Below, in pieces: positions 24,001 through 32,655 of a stretch of 45,741 nucleotides of DNA (positions within the stretch are counted from its first letter, which is position 1; each line of letters begins with the position of its first letter). The translations under genes were made by a program, and so were the position numbers. The DNA is taken from assembly GCA_014383445.1 (NCBI GenBank), contig JACNHV010000259.1:1-45741 (forward strand), in the 5' to 3' direction. The notes below the pieces were generated by a model, which was not told the DNA's origin, did no database searches, and saw only the letters and a program-made list of their open reading frames with translations. The stretch comes from Candidatus Desulfobacula maris. Lineage in GTDB: Bacteria; Desulfobacterota; Desulfobacteria; Desulfobacterales; Desulfobacteraceae.

Positions 24001-24395
24001 TATACAAGTCCTATTTTTTTGTTTCCTTTTCAAGGTGCCTATAAGATAGCTTATTTTCCAGTTTGGTGCATACTAAAAATTAATAATATTGTCAATTTTG
24101 TAAGGGCACAAAACAAACGAACAATCTTGATGTTTGCATTTGAGTATAAGATTATCAGTCTGGAAATTTTAAGACAAGTCCATAAATTCATCGTGAAAAA
24201 CTTTGTCATATACCTGTTCAAGCCTTGCCAGAGCTTTTGTCCAGATATGCTTTTTATATATTCGCCTTATTCAAGCCGTGTTTTACAGATGCTTTTTAAA
24301 ATTACAATCAGGTTGACCCGGTTTTTCGTTGAATTGGATGCTGTATTTCATGTATATGAGAACTGGCTGTTAATTTATATATATAGAGTTTAAAA
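24001..24395. other. 395-base AT-rich divergent intergenic region
   Basis: This gap separates the larA-type gene (minus) from an acyltransferase gene (plus) and should hold both promoters. I see no convincing promoter pair, operator or RNA structure. Open stretches on both strands lack ribosome-binding sites and protein-like composition, apart from a ~30-codon minus-strand run at about 24265-24170 that might be a gene remnant. Confidence 0.5.
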
Positions 24396-25514
24396 ATGGG
24401 AAAACAAAATAAAAGACTGCATGGTCTTGATCATTTGCGTTCAGCAGCCATAATCCTTGTTTTATTATTTCACTATAAAGTCTATTACGGGGTTCCTGAA
24501 TGGATAAACAGCTTTAGCAGTTTTGGATGGTCTGGTGTGGACCTGTTTTTTGTATTAAGCGGCTATCTCATTACTGAGAAACTATTTTCTGAACATGAAA
24601 AAACAGGCCGGATTAATTTTAAAGGATTTTATTGGAACCGTTTTTTTCGCATTATACCAGCATATCTGACTATTGTACTATTCTATTATTATTTTCCACA
24701 GCTTAGAGAAGGCCGGGGCCTTCAACCGCTATGGAAATTTCTTACTTTTACCCAAAATATTTCCATAGACATGTATTTAAACACATTTTCTCATGCGTGG
24801 TCATTATGTGCAGAAGAACATTTTTATCTGCTTTTGCCGATGGTTCTTTACATTATTTTTTCAAAAAAACTGACCAACAAAACATTCTATTTTCTTGCAA
24901 TAGTTTTAGTCATGGGGCTGATCATCCGGTATTCTGTGTGGGAAATATTTATCCAGCCGGCCCTGGGACGTCAACGACTGATTTTAGCCATCAAATATAT
25001 CTATTATCCAACCTATATGAGAATGGATGGATTATTGGCAGGTGTCGCTGTAGCAACCATATTCAGATATTGTCCTCTATTAAAAGAAAAAATGGTAAAG
25101 CATGGGAATTTTTTATTTTTAATTTCTGTATTTTTGCTTTTCATAGCATATTTTCAATTTGGAGGTTCTGTGCTGTCTATGAAATTTACTTCTCTGGGAA
25201 CATCACTTTTTGGCTTCCCCTTGATATCGTTTGCATACGGCCTGATGGTAATTGCAGCTTTGAGCCCTGATTCGGCATTGTATAAGTTTCAATTCCGGCC
25301 ATCAAGAATGCTTGCAACACTTTCTTATTCCATTTATTTAATCCACAAAATCACCAATCATTTAATGAATACAAAATTGGCTGATAATTTTACAATGAGA
25401 ACGGACCAAATATTTTTAATGTCCTTATTTGCAGCCGTCCTTGGTGGTTTTGCTCTATATATAATAGTTGAAAAACCGTTTCTCATACTACGTGATAGAT
25501 ACAAATTCAATTAG
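24396..25514 (+). CDS. Acyltransferase 3 family (OafA/YrhL-type) membrane protein
   Basis: A 372-residue polytopic inner-membrane protein with about ten hydrophobic helices. The family signatures are present: GLDHLRSAAIILVLLFHY (10-27; catalytic-type His), the SGVDLFFVLSGYLIT turn (about 47-61), the FKGFYWNRFFRIIPAYL stretch and AWSLCAEEHFYLLLPMVL (about 135-152). These enzymes O-acylate surface polysaccharides, peptidoglycan, lipids or antibiotics. There is no C-terminal SGNH domain. The ribosome-binding site is weak. No polysaccharide genes surround it, so it looks like an isolated insertion. Convergent with the GMC dehydrogenase. Confidence 0.92.
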   Translation: MGKQNKRLHGLDHLRSAAIILVLLFHYKVYYGVPEWINSFSSFGWSGVDLFFVLSGYLITEKLFSEHEKTGRINFKGFYWNRFFRIIPAYLTIVLFYYYFPQLREGRGLQPLWKFLTFTQNISIDMYLNTFSHAWSLCAEEHFYLLLPMVLYIIFSKKLTNKTFYFLAIVLVMGLIIRYSVWEIFIQPALGRQRLILAIKYIYYPTYMRMDGLLAGVAVATIFRYCPLLKEKMVKHGNFLFLISVFLLFIAYFQFGGSVLSMKFTSLGTSLFGFPLISFAYGLMVIAALSPDSALYKFQFRPSRMLATLSYSIYLIHKITNHLMNTKLADNFTMRTDQIFLMSLFAAVLGGFALYIIVEKPFLILRDRYKFN

Positions 25515-25552
25515 TGTGTTTGAGATTTTTAATAGGTAACTTTTGGGCTGCA

Positions 25553-25602
25553 ACCAACCCCAACCAGGTACAGATAAAATCTTATGAACCGGTTGGGGTG
25601 GT
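25553..25602. terminator. Hairpin between convergent acyltransferase and GMC genes
   Basis: ACCAACCCCAACC (25553-25565) pairs with GGTTGGGGTGGT (25591-25602) with one bulged base and a 25-base loop. It lies between two converging genes and is GC-rich, but neither strand has a clear T-run. Probably a bidirectional or rho-assisted stop. Confidence 0.45.
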
Positions 25603-25611
25603 AAAGGTTTT

Positions 25612-27264
25612 TCAGGCTTTGTGCCGGTAAAATACCGCCTTGGAAGGCGGCTCCGGAGTATTGCCCAGGATGAGGTCACAGGCTTTTTCCGCAACCATCA
25701 TGGTGGGGGCGTAGATATTGCCGTTGGTCACATAGGGCATTACAGATGCATCCACGACGCGCAGATTTTCCACCCCGTGAACCTTCATGGTATCTGGATC
25801 CACTACAGCCATGTCATCTTTGCCCATTTTACAGGTGCACGAGGGGTGCAGGGCTGTTTCTGCATCTTTTGCCACCCAGTCCAGGATATCCTGGTCTGTC
25901 TGGATATGGTTGCCCGGGGAGGTTTCACCCCCGTTGAATTCGCTGAAGGCCGGCTGGTTCATTATTTTTCTTGCACATCTGACAGCTTCCACCCATTCCT
26001 TGCGATCCTGGTCCGTGGACAGATAGTTGAACTTAAGGGCAGGGTGCTGCCGGGGATCTGTAGATTTTATTTTAACCGATCCCTTGGAATTGGAATACAT
26101 GGGGCCGACATGGACCTGATAGCCGTGGTCGTGGCTGGGCTGGCTGCCGTCATAGCGGATGGCCAGAGGCAGGAAATGGAACTGGATATTGGGGTATTTA
26201 ACATCCTCATTGCTCCTGATAAATCCGCCCGCCTCAAAATGATTGGTGGCAGCAGGCCCGGATCTGTGGAAAAGCCACTGGTAGCCGATAAAGGGTTTTT
26301 TCCACCATTTGAGGGCCGGATTCATGGACACGGGTTTTTTGCTTTTGTACTGGACATAGACTTCCAAATGATCCTGCATGTTTTCTCCCACACCTGGCAG
26401 ATCATGGACCACATTGATGCCAAGCTCTTTTAGCTCCTGTGCATTTCCAACGCCTGACAGCTGCAGAACCTGGGGAGAGTTGATGGCACCGGAGCAGACA
26501 ATGACTTCTCCTGCATGGACGGTTTTCGGACTGCCTTTTTTACCTTTGACAAATTCCACACCAATGGCTTTTTTATTATCAAACAAAACCCGGGTGGTAA
26601 GCGCCCGGCAGATGACATTCAGATTGGGCCGTTTTTTCAGGACCGGGTGCAGATAAGCCCTTGCAGCACTGATACGGCGGCCTCGGCTGATATTTCGGTC
26701 AAAGGCGCCAAATCCTTCCTGCTGATATCCATTGACATCATTGGTCAAAGGATACCCAGCCTGCTCAGTGGAATTGAGGAATGCAGCAAAGAGCGGGTTC
26801 TTACAGGGTCCTGTTTCAAGGATTAGGGGACCGTCTGTGCCGTGATAGTCATCCGGCCCTTTTAGACGATTTTCAGCACGTTTAAAATAGGGCAGGTTGT
26901 GGGCGTAATCCCAGTTTGCCATGCCTTCGTCTTTGGCCCATTTTTCATAATCCATGGCATTGCCCCGGATGTAGATCATGCCGTTTATACTGGAAGAGCC
27001 GCCAAGGACCTTGCCCCGGCCATGGAAAACCTTTCGGCCGTGCATGTGGGGTTCAGGTTCTGACTCATAACACCAATCATAATATTTATTCCCCAGAGGA
27101 TAGGTGAGGCCTGCGGGCATGTGGATAAAAACATCCCAGATATAATCCGGCCGGCCGGCTTCCAGGACCAATACCCTGTGTTCCGGGTTCTGGCTGAGGC
27201 GATTGGCCAGAACACAGCCGGCAGATCCGCCGCCAATAATAATATAATCATATGTTTCTTTCAT
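25612..27264 (-). CDS. GMC-family FAD alcohol dehydrogenase (choline dehydrogenase-like)
   Basis: A 550-residue GMC oxidoreductase. The FAD-binding [16 protein letters not shown] (8-23), the [15 protein letters not shown] signature (about 86-100), the second signature [15 protein letters not shown] (about 262-276), and the catalytic C-terminal H ([11 protein letters not shown]) and N ([10 protein letters not shown]) are all present. Length equals BetA, and the overall pattern fits choline or medium-chain/polyether alcohol dehydrogenases. GGAGTTAAGAG precedes the ATG. It is last in an operon with a ferredoxin, AOR and TetR. Choline is only one option, because no betaine aldehyde dehydrogenase is beside it; AOR could take the aldehyde (inference). 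Confidence 0.92.
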   Translation of the reverse strand: MKETYDYIIIGGGSAGCVLANRLSQNPEHRVLVLEAGRPDYIWDVFIHMPAGLTYPLGNKYYDWCYESEPEPHMHGRKVFHGRGKVLGGSSSINGMIYIRGNAMDYEKWAKDEGMANWDYAHNLPYFKRAENRLKGPDDYHGTDGPLILETGPCKNPLFAAFLNSTEQAGYPLTNDVNGYQQEGFGAFDRNISRGRRISAARAYLHPVLKKRPNLNVICRALTTRVLFDNKKAIGVEFVKGKKGSPKTVHAGEVIVCSGAINSPQVLQLSGVGNAQELKELGINVVHDLPGVGENMQDHLEVYVQYKSKKPVSMNPALKWWKKPFIGYQWLFHRSGPAATNHFEAGGFIRSNEDVKYPNIQFHFLPLAIRYDGSQPSHDHGYQVHVGPMYSNSKGSVKIKSTDPRQHPALKFNYLSTDQDRKEWVEAVRCARKIMNQPAFSEFNGGETSPGNHIQTDQDILDWVAKDAETALHPSCTCKMGKDDMAVVDPDTMKVHGVENLRVVDASVMPYVTNGNIYAPTMMVAEKACDLILGNTPEPPSKAVFYRHKA

Positions 27265-27285
27265 TCTCTTAACTCCTTTTTTAGA

Positions 27286-27876
27286 TTACCGGTTTAAGGT
27301 CATAAGGGTACTAAATCCTGCCACCAGTTCATCAATGTTCATTTCACCTTCCCGGATAAGGGCCTGGAGGGCAACTCCCTGGAGGCCTGAAATAAAACAC
27401 ACGGCTGCAGCACGATTGGTTTTATTCTGGGAAATCCGGTTCAGAGCATTTTCAAATGCATCCACAAATTTGTCATAGGCTGCCTGGATTTTTGCCATGA
27501 CAGGCCCTTTGATATGGCTGAATTCGGCTGCCAGAGACGCCAGTACAATGATGGTATCCGGATGGTCGCAAAACCGGGCCATAAAAATATTCATCATGCC
27601 GTGGATCATTTTTTTATAATCTTCATGGTCAAGGTCAAGGTACTCAATGTATTGGTCAAAACTATGGTCAAGCGCTTCCACCACATCTTCTAAAATTTCC
27701 GGTTTTGAATTATAGTGGTGAAACACAGCTCCCGTTGTCATGCCGATATGATTGGCAATATCCTGGATCGTTGTTTTATGGTATCCCAGCCGGGCAAATA
27801 AATGGGTGGCCGCTTCAAGAACCCTTCCTTTTGTTGCGATCCGTTTGGTCTCTTTTTTATTTATGGTGTCCGGCAT
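27286..27876 (-). CDS. TetR-family transcriptional regulator
   Basis: A 196-residue protein. The N-terminal HTH is standard: TKGRVLEAATHLFARLGYHKTTIQDIANHIGMTTGAVFHHY (about 15-57). The rest is an all-helical ligand/dimer domain. Its start overlaps the end of the AOR gene by 20 bases, and the GMC gene follows 21 bases later, so it is embedded in the operon it probably represses. The likely operators are the two ATCACATA-n8-TATGTGAT-type sites upstream of the operon (30159-30182 and 30229-30252). The inducer would be an alcohol, aldehyde or acid of the pathway (inference). Confidence 0.93.
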   Translation of the reverse strand: MPDTINKKETKRIATKGRVLEAATHLFARLGYHKTTIQDIANHIGMTTGAVFHHYNSKPEILEDVVEALDHSFDQYIEYLDLDHEDYKKMIHGMMNIFMARFCDHPDTIIVLASLAAEFSHIKGPVMAKIQAAYDKFVDAFENALNRISQNKTNRAAAVCFISGLQGVALQALIREGEMNIDELVAGFSTLMTLNR

Positions 27877-29701
27877 AGGCGATCCTCAATTGATTCAATC
27901 TTTTGTCAAGGGGAATCCCTTTTTTGTCCCATCCCCTCAATTGATAGTATTCCTGTCTCATATAATCCATATCTTCTGCTGAAATCCGATGACCCTTTGA
28001 AGGTCCGTCAGGAAGCGGTTCGTTTACAAACCTGGGAGCAAGGGTATCCTTTTTCGGATCCAGCCCCTGGGCCAGGTTAAAACACCTGACCAGGTTCCAT
28101 ATCCGTTCACCCGTTTCGACAAGGGTAGCAGGATCTGTTTTCTGTCCTGTTGCTGCGCTGAGAAGTTCTGCATAAGTGTCGTCTGAGATGCCGTAACTGC
28201 CAAAATCGCAATTGACAAGGGTGTCTCTGCCGGCGGAATAATTCTGCAGTGCTATCACCATCCGGGCCTTGCCTTTCGGTGAGAGCGGATCAAGCGGTGC
28301 TCCTTTCCATTCTCCGGATAATTCATAGGTCACGGTAAATCCACGCTGGTGACAGCCGCCCCGGTCCGTTGTCATATAGGCAAGACCCATGCCGGATACC
28401 CCCCTGGGACCCCAGGCAGGTGATTCAAGGCCTTTGGCGTGCACAGCCAGGTCTATTGCCGTTATGCCGATTTCTTCTGAAGCCTGTTTCACGCCTTTGG
28501 ACAGAAGCATTCCAAGCTCGCCCGTTCGGTTGGCGATGGCATGAACCAGGTATTCGGCAGCATCAATATTGCCAAAGCACAGGCTGATCCCCTGGGGTGA
28601 TGGGATCACTCCTTTCTCACAGGCTTCCATGGCAAAGCCGATGAGATTACCGCAGGACATGGAATCCATACCATAAAGATCGCATAGCTTTGTCAGGTGT
28701 GCCACAGCCCGGATATCTGAAATATCCAGGTTGGAACCCATGAGAGCGGCAGATTCATACTCTATAATATCGGTGATAGTTCCTTTGTATTTTCCGCTCC
28801 TGATGGCCCCGATTTTGGAACACCTGATGGGGCACCCCATGCAGGCAGCGCTTCCCAGCCACAGATGCCTGGCCTGTCCTTTGTCAGCAAGTTTTGATGC
28901 TTTTGAAAAGGTCCCGTTTTGATAATTTTTATGGGGTAAAAGGCCTGTCTCATTGGCAAAATCAACGGAAGCGGCTGTGCCGGCAACCCGGAAAGCCTCT
29001 ACATCCGGGCTTGCTTCAAGCTCTTTAAACGCCGTGGCGCAGGCTTTGGTAAATCGTTTCGGATCATGTATTGAAACCAGTTTTGAACCCTTTATGGCAA
29101 TTGCTTTGAGGTTTTTGGAACCCATGACGGCGCCAGCACCGCCCCGGCCGGCCTGGCGGTTGTATTCACAGCAGACCAGGGCAAAAAGGACCTGGTTTTC
29201 ACCTGCCTGGCCGATACTGGCAATTTTTATGGTGTCGTCGTTAAGTTCAGTTTTGATTTGCTCATTGGCTTTAAGGGTGTCTGTTCCCCATAAATGCCAG
29301 GCATCCCGGATTTCGACTGTGTCGTCGTTAATCCAGATATACACAGGTTTTTTGGCCTGTCCTTTAATGATGAGACCGTCATAACCGGCATATTTGATTT
29401 CAGGTGCAAAGCTGCCCCCAAAATAGGAATCCAGAAAAATTCCCGTCAATGGCGATTTTGTCACCACACATCCCCGCATGGCAGGGGCCATGGTGCCTGT
29501 TAAAGGGCCTGTCATAAACATGAGCACATTATCTTTTCCCAAGGGATCGGTTTCCGGAAGAACCATGTCATAAAGAAGCTTTGCTCCAAATCCCTTTCCA
29601 CCGATAAAATCCTTTTTAAGGTCATTGGACACGGGAAGGGTTTCAAAGGATTCACGGGACAAATCAATCATCAGCAGTTTATTTGTGTAGGCGCTACTCA
29701 T
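27857..29701 (-). CDS. Aldehyde:ferredoxin oxidoreductase (AOR family, tungsten)
   Basis: A 614-residue member of the AOR family. It shows the N-terminal domain (GGKGFGAKLLYD near 34, GPLTGT and SPLTGIFLDSYFGG, which contact the pterin), a GRGGAGAVMGSKNLKA stretch (about 187-202), and the 4Fe-4S ligands CMGCPIRC (C-x2-C-x3-C, about 290) with the distal cysteine in LVNCDFGSYG. It oxidises aldehydes to carboxylic acids with reduction of ferredoxin and needs tungstopterin. ATG 29701 has GAGGAAA upstream; its first codons overlap the end of the ferredoxin gene by eight bases. The small partner ferredoxin and the GMC alcohol dehydrogenase suggest alcohol to aldehyde to acid. Substrate unknown. Confidence 0.93.
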   Translation of the reverse strand: MSSAYTNKLLMIDLSRESFETLPVSNDLKKDFIGGKGFGAKLLYDMVLPETDPLGKDNVLMFMTGPLTGTMAPAMRGCVVTKSPLTGIFLDSYFGGSFAPEIKYAGYDGLIIKGQAKKPVYIWINDDTVEIRDAWHLWGTDTLKANEQIKTELNDDTIKIASIGQAGENQVLFALVCCEYNRQAGRGGAGAVMGSKNLKAIAIKGSKLVSIHDPKRFTKACATAFKELEASPDVEAFRVAGTAASVDFANETGLLPHKNYQNGTFSKASKLADKGQARHLWLGSAACMGCPIRCSKIGAIRSGKYKGTITDIIEYESAALMGSNLDISDIRAVAHLTKLCDLYGMDSMSCGNLIGFAMEACEKGVIPSPQGISLCFGNIDAAEYLVHAIANRTGELGMLLSKGVKQASEEIGITAIDLAVHAKGLESPAWGPRGVSGMGLAYMTTDRGGCHQRGFTVTYELSGEWKGAPLDPLSPKGKARMVIALQNYSAGRDTLVNCDFGSYGISDDTYAELLSAATGQKTDPATLVETGERIWNLVRCFNLAQGLDPKKDTLAPRFVNEPLPDGPSKGHRISAEDMDYMRQEYYQLRGWDKKGIPLDKRLNQLRIAYAGHHK

Positions 29702-30116
29702 TGATATTTCCTCTATAAACAAGTTCAAGGGCAAAAGTGGGGCAAACTTCAACGCACAAAGGTTCCCCCTGGCACAATTCGCATTTAACGGCTTTTTGGG
29801 TGTCAGGATCCAGCGTTACCATTCCTATAGGGCAGAATTGGGCACATAGACCACAGCTGATACATTTGTCAGGGTCTATACAGACAATGCCGTCATCATT
29901 GCGCTGGATGGCTTTGGAAGGACAGACATTCATGCAGTAGGCATTTTCACATTGATTGCATACGGCCGGGATATGGTAGAGGTTTTCCGTCTTGAGTTCA
30001 ATCAACAGGCGGGCGCGTCTCGGATTATACCCCCCGGTCAGGTCCATGCTGCATGCCAGCTGGCAGATACGGCATCCTGTGCATTTGTCAAAGTGTGTTT
30101 GGATAAAGGTTTTGAT
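29694..30116 (-). CDS. Four-cluster (16-Cys) ferredoxin-type electron-transfer subunit for AOR; non-ATG start
   Basis: The protein should be 140 residues with four cysteine sets: C12/15/18/22, C53/56/61/65, C85/88/91/95 and C112/115/121/125. This is the HycB/DmsB-like multicluster ferredoxin typical of AOR partners. The first ATG, at 30047, would remove the complete first set. The frame is open from 30116, where ATC follows GAGGAG by six bases; an ATT lies at 30131. No ATG, GTG or TTG starts this part of the frame before a TGA. I therefore propose an unusual ATC (or ATT) start. It would pass electrons from AOR to a quinone or hydrogenase-type acceptor. Confidence 0.8.
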   Translation of the reverse strand: MKTFIQTHFDKCTGCRICQLACSMDLTGGYNPRRARLLIELKTENLYHIPAVCNQCENAYCMNVCPSKAIQRNDDGIVCIDPDKCISCGLCAQFCPIGMVTLDPDTQKAVKCELCQGEPLCVEVCPTFALELVYRGNINE

Positions 30117-30158
30117 GGCGCTCTCCTCAATAGAATTTCAGTGCTGAAATAAGAAAAT

Positions 30159-30182
30159 ATCACATATTACGTACTATGTAAA
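30159..30182. promoter_or_regulatory. Putative operator A, AOR/ABC divergent region
   Basis: ATCACATA-8 bp-TATGTAAA. The left arm is identical to, and the right arm similar to, operator B at 30229-30252; the centre-to-centre distance is exactly 70 bp. A 24-bp inverted repeat with an 8-bp core suits a TetR dimer. It is nearer the ferredoxin/AOR operon. Confidence 0.65.
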
Positions 30183-30228
30183 CAGGTTTTTATTATTGCT
30201 TTAAGAAAACAGCCATGGTATGCCTTAG

Positions 30229-30252
30229 ATCACATATCATGTATTATGTGAT
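30229..30252. promoter_or_regulatory. Putative operator B, AOR/ABC divergent region
   Basis: ATCACATA-TCATGTAT-TATGTGAT: a perfect inverted repeat of 8-bp arms. It lies 45 bases upstream of the livG-type ATG, near the transporter operon's expected promoter. Both sites probably bind the TetR encoded at 27286. Confidence 0.7.
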
Positions 30253-30296
30253 AGAAAACAGCACTCAATTTCAATCGGGGGAAAGGAAGAGGTAAA

Positions 30297-31010
30297 ATGC
30301 TCAAGGCGATCAATATTACCAAAAAGTTTGGAGCGTTGGCAGCTGTCGACGACCTGAGCTTTGAGGTGGAAGCAGGCCAGGTATTTGGAATAGCCGGTCC
30401 AAACGGTGCGGGTAAATCAACCCTGTATAACCTGATCACGGGATTTTATAAATATGAAGGTAAAATAGAATTTGACGGTAAGGATATAACAGGCCTTCCC
30501 ACCCATAAAATTGCCCGCCTCGGTATTTCAAGAACCTTTCAGATTCCCCATATTTTTGAAAGTCTTACCGTGGAGGAAAGCGTGAACCTGGGCTGCCGTT
30601 TCGGCAACAGCGGCAAATATGATCCGGGGTATTCAGATGAGATGATCTCTTTTGCCAGCCTTACGCAGGAGCGCGGCAATAAAACGGATCTGTTGAACCT
30701 GTTGGGCAAAAAAAGATTGATGATCGCCTCTGCCCTGGCCACAAAGCCCAAAATACTCATGGTTGACGAGCCCATGGCAGGGCTTAACGCCATAGAGATT
30801 CAGCAAATGACACAGCTCATCAAAAAAATCAATCAAGACCTTAACATCACCGTTGTCATCATCGAGCACTTTATGAAGGTTTTAACAGAGCTTGCCAATC
30901 CTATCCTGGTTATACAGAACGGAAGCGAGATCTGTACGGGGACTCCTGAACAAATAACCTGCAATAGCGAAGTGATTGAATGCTACCTGGGAGATTCACA
31001 TGATGCTTAG
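30297..31010 (+). CDS. LivG-type ABC transporter ATPase with altered signature motif
   Basis: A 237-residue ABC ATPase of the branched-chain-amino-acid (HAAT) family. Walker A GPNGAGKST (34-42), Walker B ILMVDEP (153-159) and the switch histidine (IIEHFM) are normal. The signature loop is not: where relatives have LxxGQ(K/R)KR, this protein has LNLLGKKR (133-140), so the conserved glycine is displaced by leucine. This may affect its ATP site, but the transporter has a second ATPase. GGAAGAGG precedes the ATG. It is first in the operon LivG-LivF-LivH-LivM-binding protein, and its stop overlaps livF by 11 bases. Confidence 0.92.
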   Translation: MLKAINITKKFGALAAVDDLSFEVEAGQVFGIAGPNGAGKSTLYNLITGFYKYEGKIEFDGKDITGLPTHKIARLGISRTFQIPHIFESLTVEESVNLGCRFGNSGKYDPGYSDEMISFASLTQERGNKTDLLNLLGKKRLMIASALATKPKILMVDEPMAGLNAIEIQQMTQLIKKINQDLNITVVIIEHFMKVLTELANPILVIQNGSEICTGTPEQITCNSEVIECYLGDSHDA

Positions 31011-31710
31011 TATTGAAAACCTGAACGCATATTATGGACAGGCACACGTGCTCAAAGATGTGTCTATTAAGGTTAACAAAGGTCAAGTGGTGGTGATGCT
31101 CGGACCCAATGGTCACGGCAAGAGCACGTTGTTAAAAAGCCTTTGCGGTATGGTGGATTCCAAGAAGGGCAGGATATCCTACAAAGATCAGGATATTATT
31201 CGATTGCCTTCTGAAAAGATTGTCAACCTGGGAATTACCTATATTGCTGAAAACAGGGAATTGTTTCCCTATATGTCCGTCATGGAAAACCTTAAACTTG
31301 GGGCGTATTCCAAAAACGCACGAAAACATGAAAAGGAAAACCTGGAAAGGGTGTTTACACTATTTCCTCGATTGGCCCAACGCAAGAAACAATATGCATC
31401 CACCATGAGCGGCGGTGAAGCCAAAATGCTTGCCATTGCCAGAGGATTGATGTCAAATGCGGATTTTCTGGCCATTGACGAACCGTCCCTTGGGTTACAA
31501 CCCAATCTAAGGACGGAGGTGGCCAGGATTATACGGGAGATTAATAATCAGGGTAAAACAATTCTGGTGGTGGAGCAGAATATTCCCCAGATAACGGATC
31601 TGGCGGACAAGCTCTATGTGCTGGAGGAGGGCCGCATAACATTTGAGGGTAGTAAAGATGATGCCTTAAGCAATGATCGTCTAAAGGAAATTTTTCTGGG
31701 AATGTGCTAA
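31000..31710 (+). CDS. livF: LivF-type ABC transporter ATPase
   Basis: A 236-residue ABC ATPase. Walker A is GPNGHGKST (about 35-43; H for the usual A), the signature MSGGEAKMLAIARGLM is intact, and Walker B is FLAIDEPSLGL. The C-terminal VLEEGRITFEG is typical of LivF. ATG 31000 has GGGAG upstream and overlaps the LivG gene. It should dimerise with LivG on the cytoplasmic face. The intact signature here may compensate the altered one in LivG. Confidence 0.93.
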   Translation: MMLSIENLNAYYGQAHVLKDVSIKVNKGQVVVMLGPNGHGKSTLLKSLCGMVDSKKGRISYKDQDIIRLPSEKIVNLGITYIAENRELFPYMSVMENLKLGAYSKNARKHEKENLERVFTLFPRLAQRKKQYASTMSGGEAKMLAIARGLMSNADFLAIDEPSLGLQPNLRTEVARIIREINNQGKTILVVEQNIPQITDLADKLYVLEEGRITFEGSKDDALSNDRLKEIFLGMC

Positions 31711-31779
31711 AGTGCAGGAATAGGGAGTTGGGGTGAACATATGGTGGACTGAACCTGCTTATGGGGGAGAAAACGATAG

Positions 31780-32652
31780 ATGTTTGTAGAGATTATTGAT
31801 GTTATTATCAGCGGTTTATTAAATGGTTCGGTTTATGCCCTTATGGCCATTGGTCTCGCACTTGTATACGGGGTAACAAAGGCCTTTAATTTTGCCTATG
31901 GGTCTTTCTACACCATGGGCGGCTATTTTGCCTGGGTATTTCTGGTTCCCTTAAATTTACCAGGGGGATATTATACGGTTTTTCTGACGGCAATTCCCTT
32001 TTTGTTTGTTGTGGGCTTCTTTTTGGAAAAATTCCTGGTAGCCCCCCTGCGAAAGAGATCCGACTGGCAGATGAAAGCCATGATGTTAACCCTGGGGCTG
32101 GCTTTGTTTCTGGATATCGGATATATGGCAATTTTTGGCCCGCGGCTTAAATCATTACCCGATATTGTGGAAGGGACGCTTGATCTTGGTCAATTGGTCT
32201 TTATGAAACAGGATGTGGTTATCTTTATATTATCGATTACAGGCTTATTGTGTTTTGCCTGGTTGTTAAACAATACCCGTGTCGGCATGGCAGTAAAGGC
32301 GGTTGCCCAGAATCCGGTCGGCGCACAGATCGTCGGTATTCCCAAGGACCGGGTGTTTGCAGCCACCTTTGCGATCTCAACCATCATGGTGGGTATTGGC
32401 GGAATTTTACTTTCCCAGAAAAATTTTGTTAATCCCCAGGCCAGCACAGGCATCATGATCAAAGCCTGGGTCATCACCGCCTTTGGCGGCATGGGATCTA
32501 TCCGGGGCAGTCTTTATGCAGCGCTTATTATCGGAATGCTGGAGGCTTTTGTCGGATATTATCTGGGAATGATACACATCGATATCGCAGTTTTAACAGT
32601 ACTTTTAATAACCTTGGCATTTCGTCCCCAGGGTCTGATGGGAAGGGAATAA
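31780..32652 (+). CDS. livH: LivH-type ABC transporter permease
   Basis: A 290-residue inner-membrane permease with about eight hydrophobic segments. It has the LivH features SGLLNGSVYALMAIGLALVYGV (10-31), the AVAQNPVGAQIVGI EAA-like coupling loop (about 172-185), and AFGGMGSIRGSLYAALIIGMLE (about 231-252). GGGGGAGAAAA precedes the ATG by nine bases. It belongs to the same HAAT-family importer as the adjacent LivM and ATPases. Substrates for such systems outside amino acids include amides, urea and aromatic or short-chain acids. Confidence 0.93.
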   Translation: MFVEIIDVIISGLLNGSVYALMAIGLALVYGVTKAFNFAYGSFYTMGGYFAWVFLVPLNLPGGYYTVFLTAIPFLFVVGFFLEKFLVAPLRKRSDWQMKAMMLTLGLALFLDIGYMAIFGPRLKSLPDIVEGTLDLGQLVFMKQDVVIFILSITGLLCFAWLLNNTRVGMAVKAVAQNPVGAQIVGIPKDRVFAATFAISTIMVGIGGILLSQKNFVNPQASTGIMIKAWVITAFGGMGSIRGSLYAALIIGMLEAFVGYYLGMIHIDIAVLTVLLITLAFRPQGLMGRE

Positions 32653-32655
32653 ATC

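Noticed and set aside
24019-24393. 124-codon plus-strand frame upstream of the acyltransferase gene
   Set aside because: Composition is not protein-like and no ribosome-binding site precedes it; treated as intergenic.
25621-26433. 270-codon plus-strand open frame opposite the GMC dehydrogenase gene
   Set aside because: No recognisable domain or start signal; the opposite strand has a full set of GMC motifs.
25612-27264. Naming the GMC enzyme betA and its TetR betI
   Set aside because: Choline dehydrogenase similarity is general to the family, and no betaine aldehyde dehydrogenase or choline transporter is adjacent; the substrate is left open.
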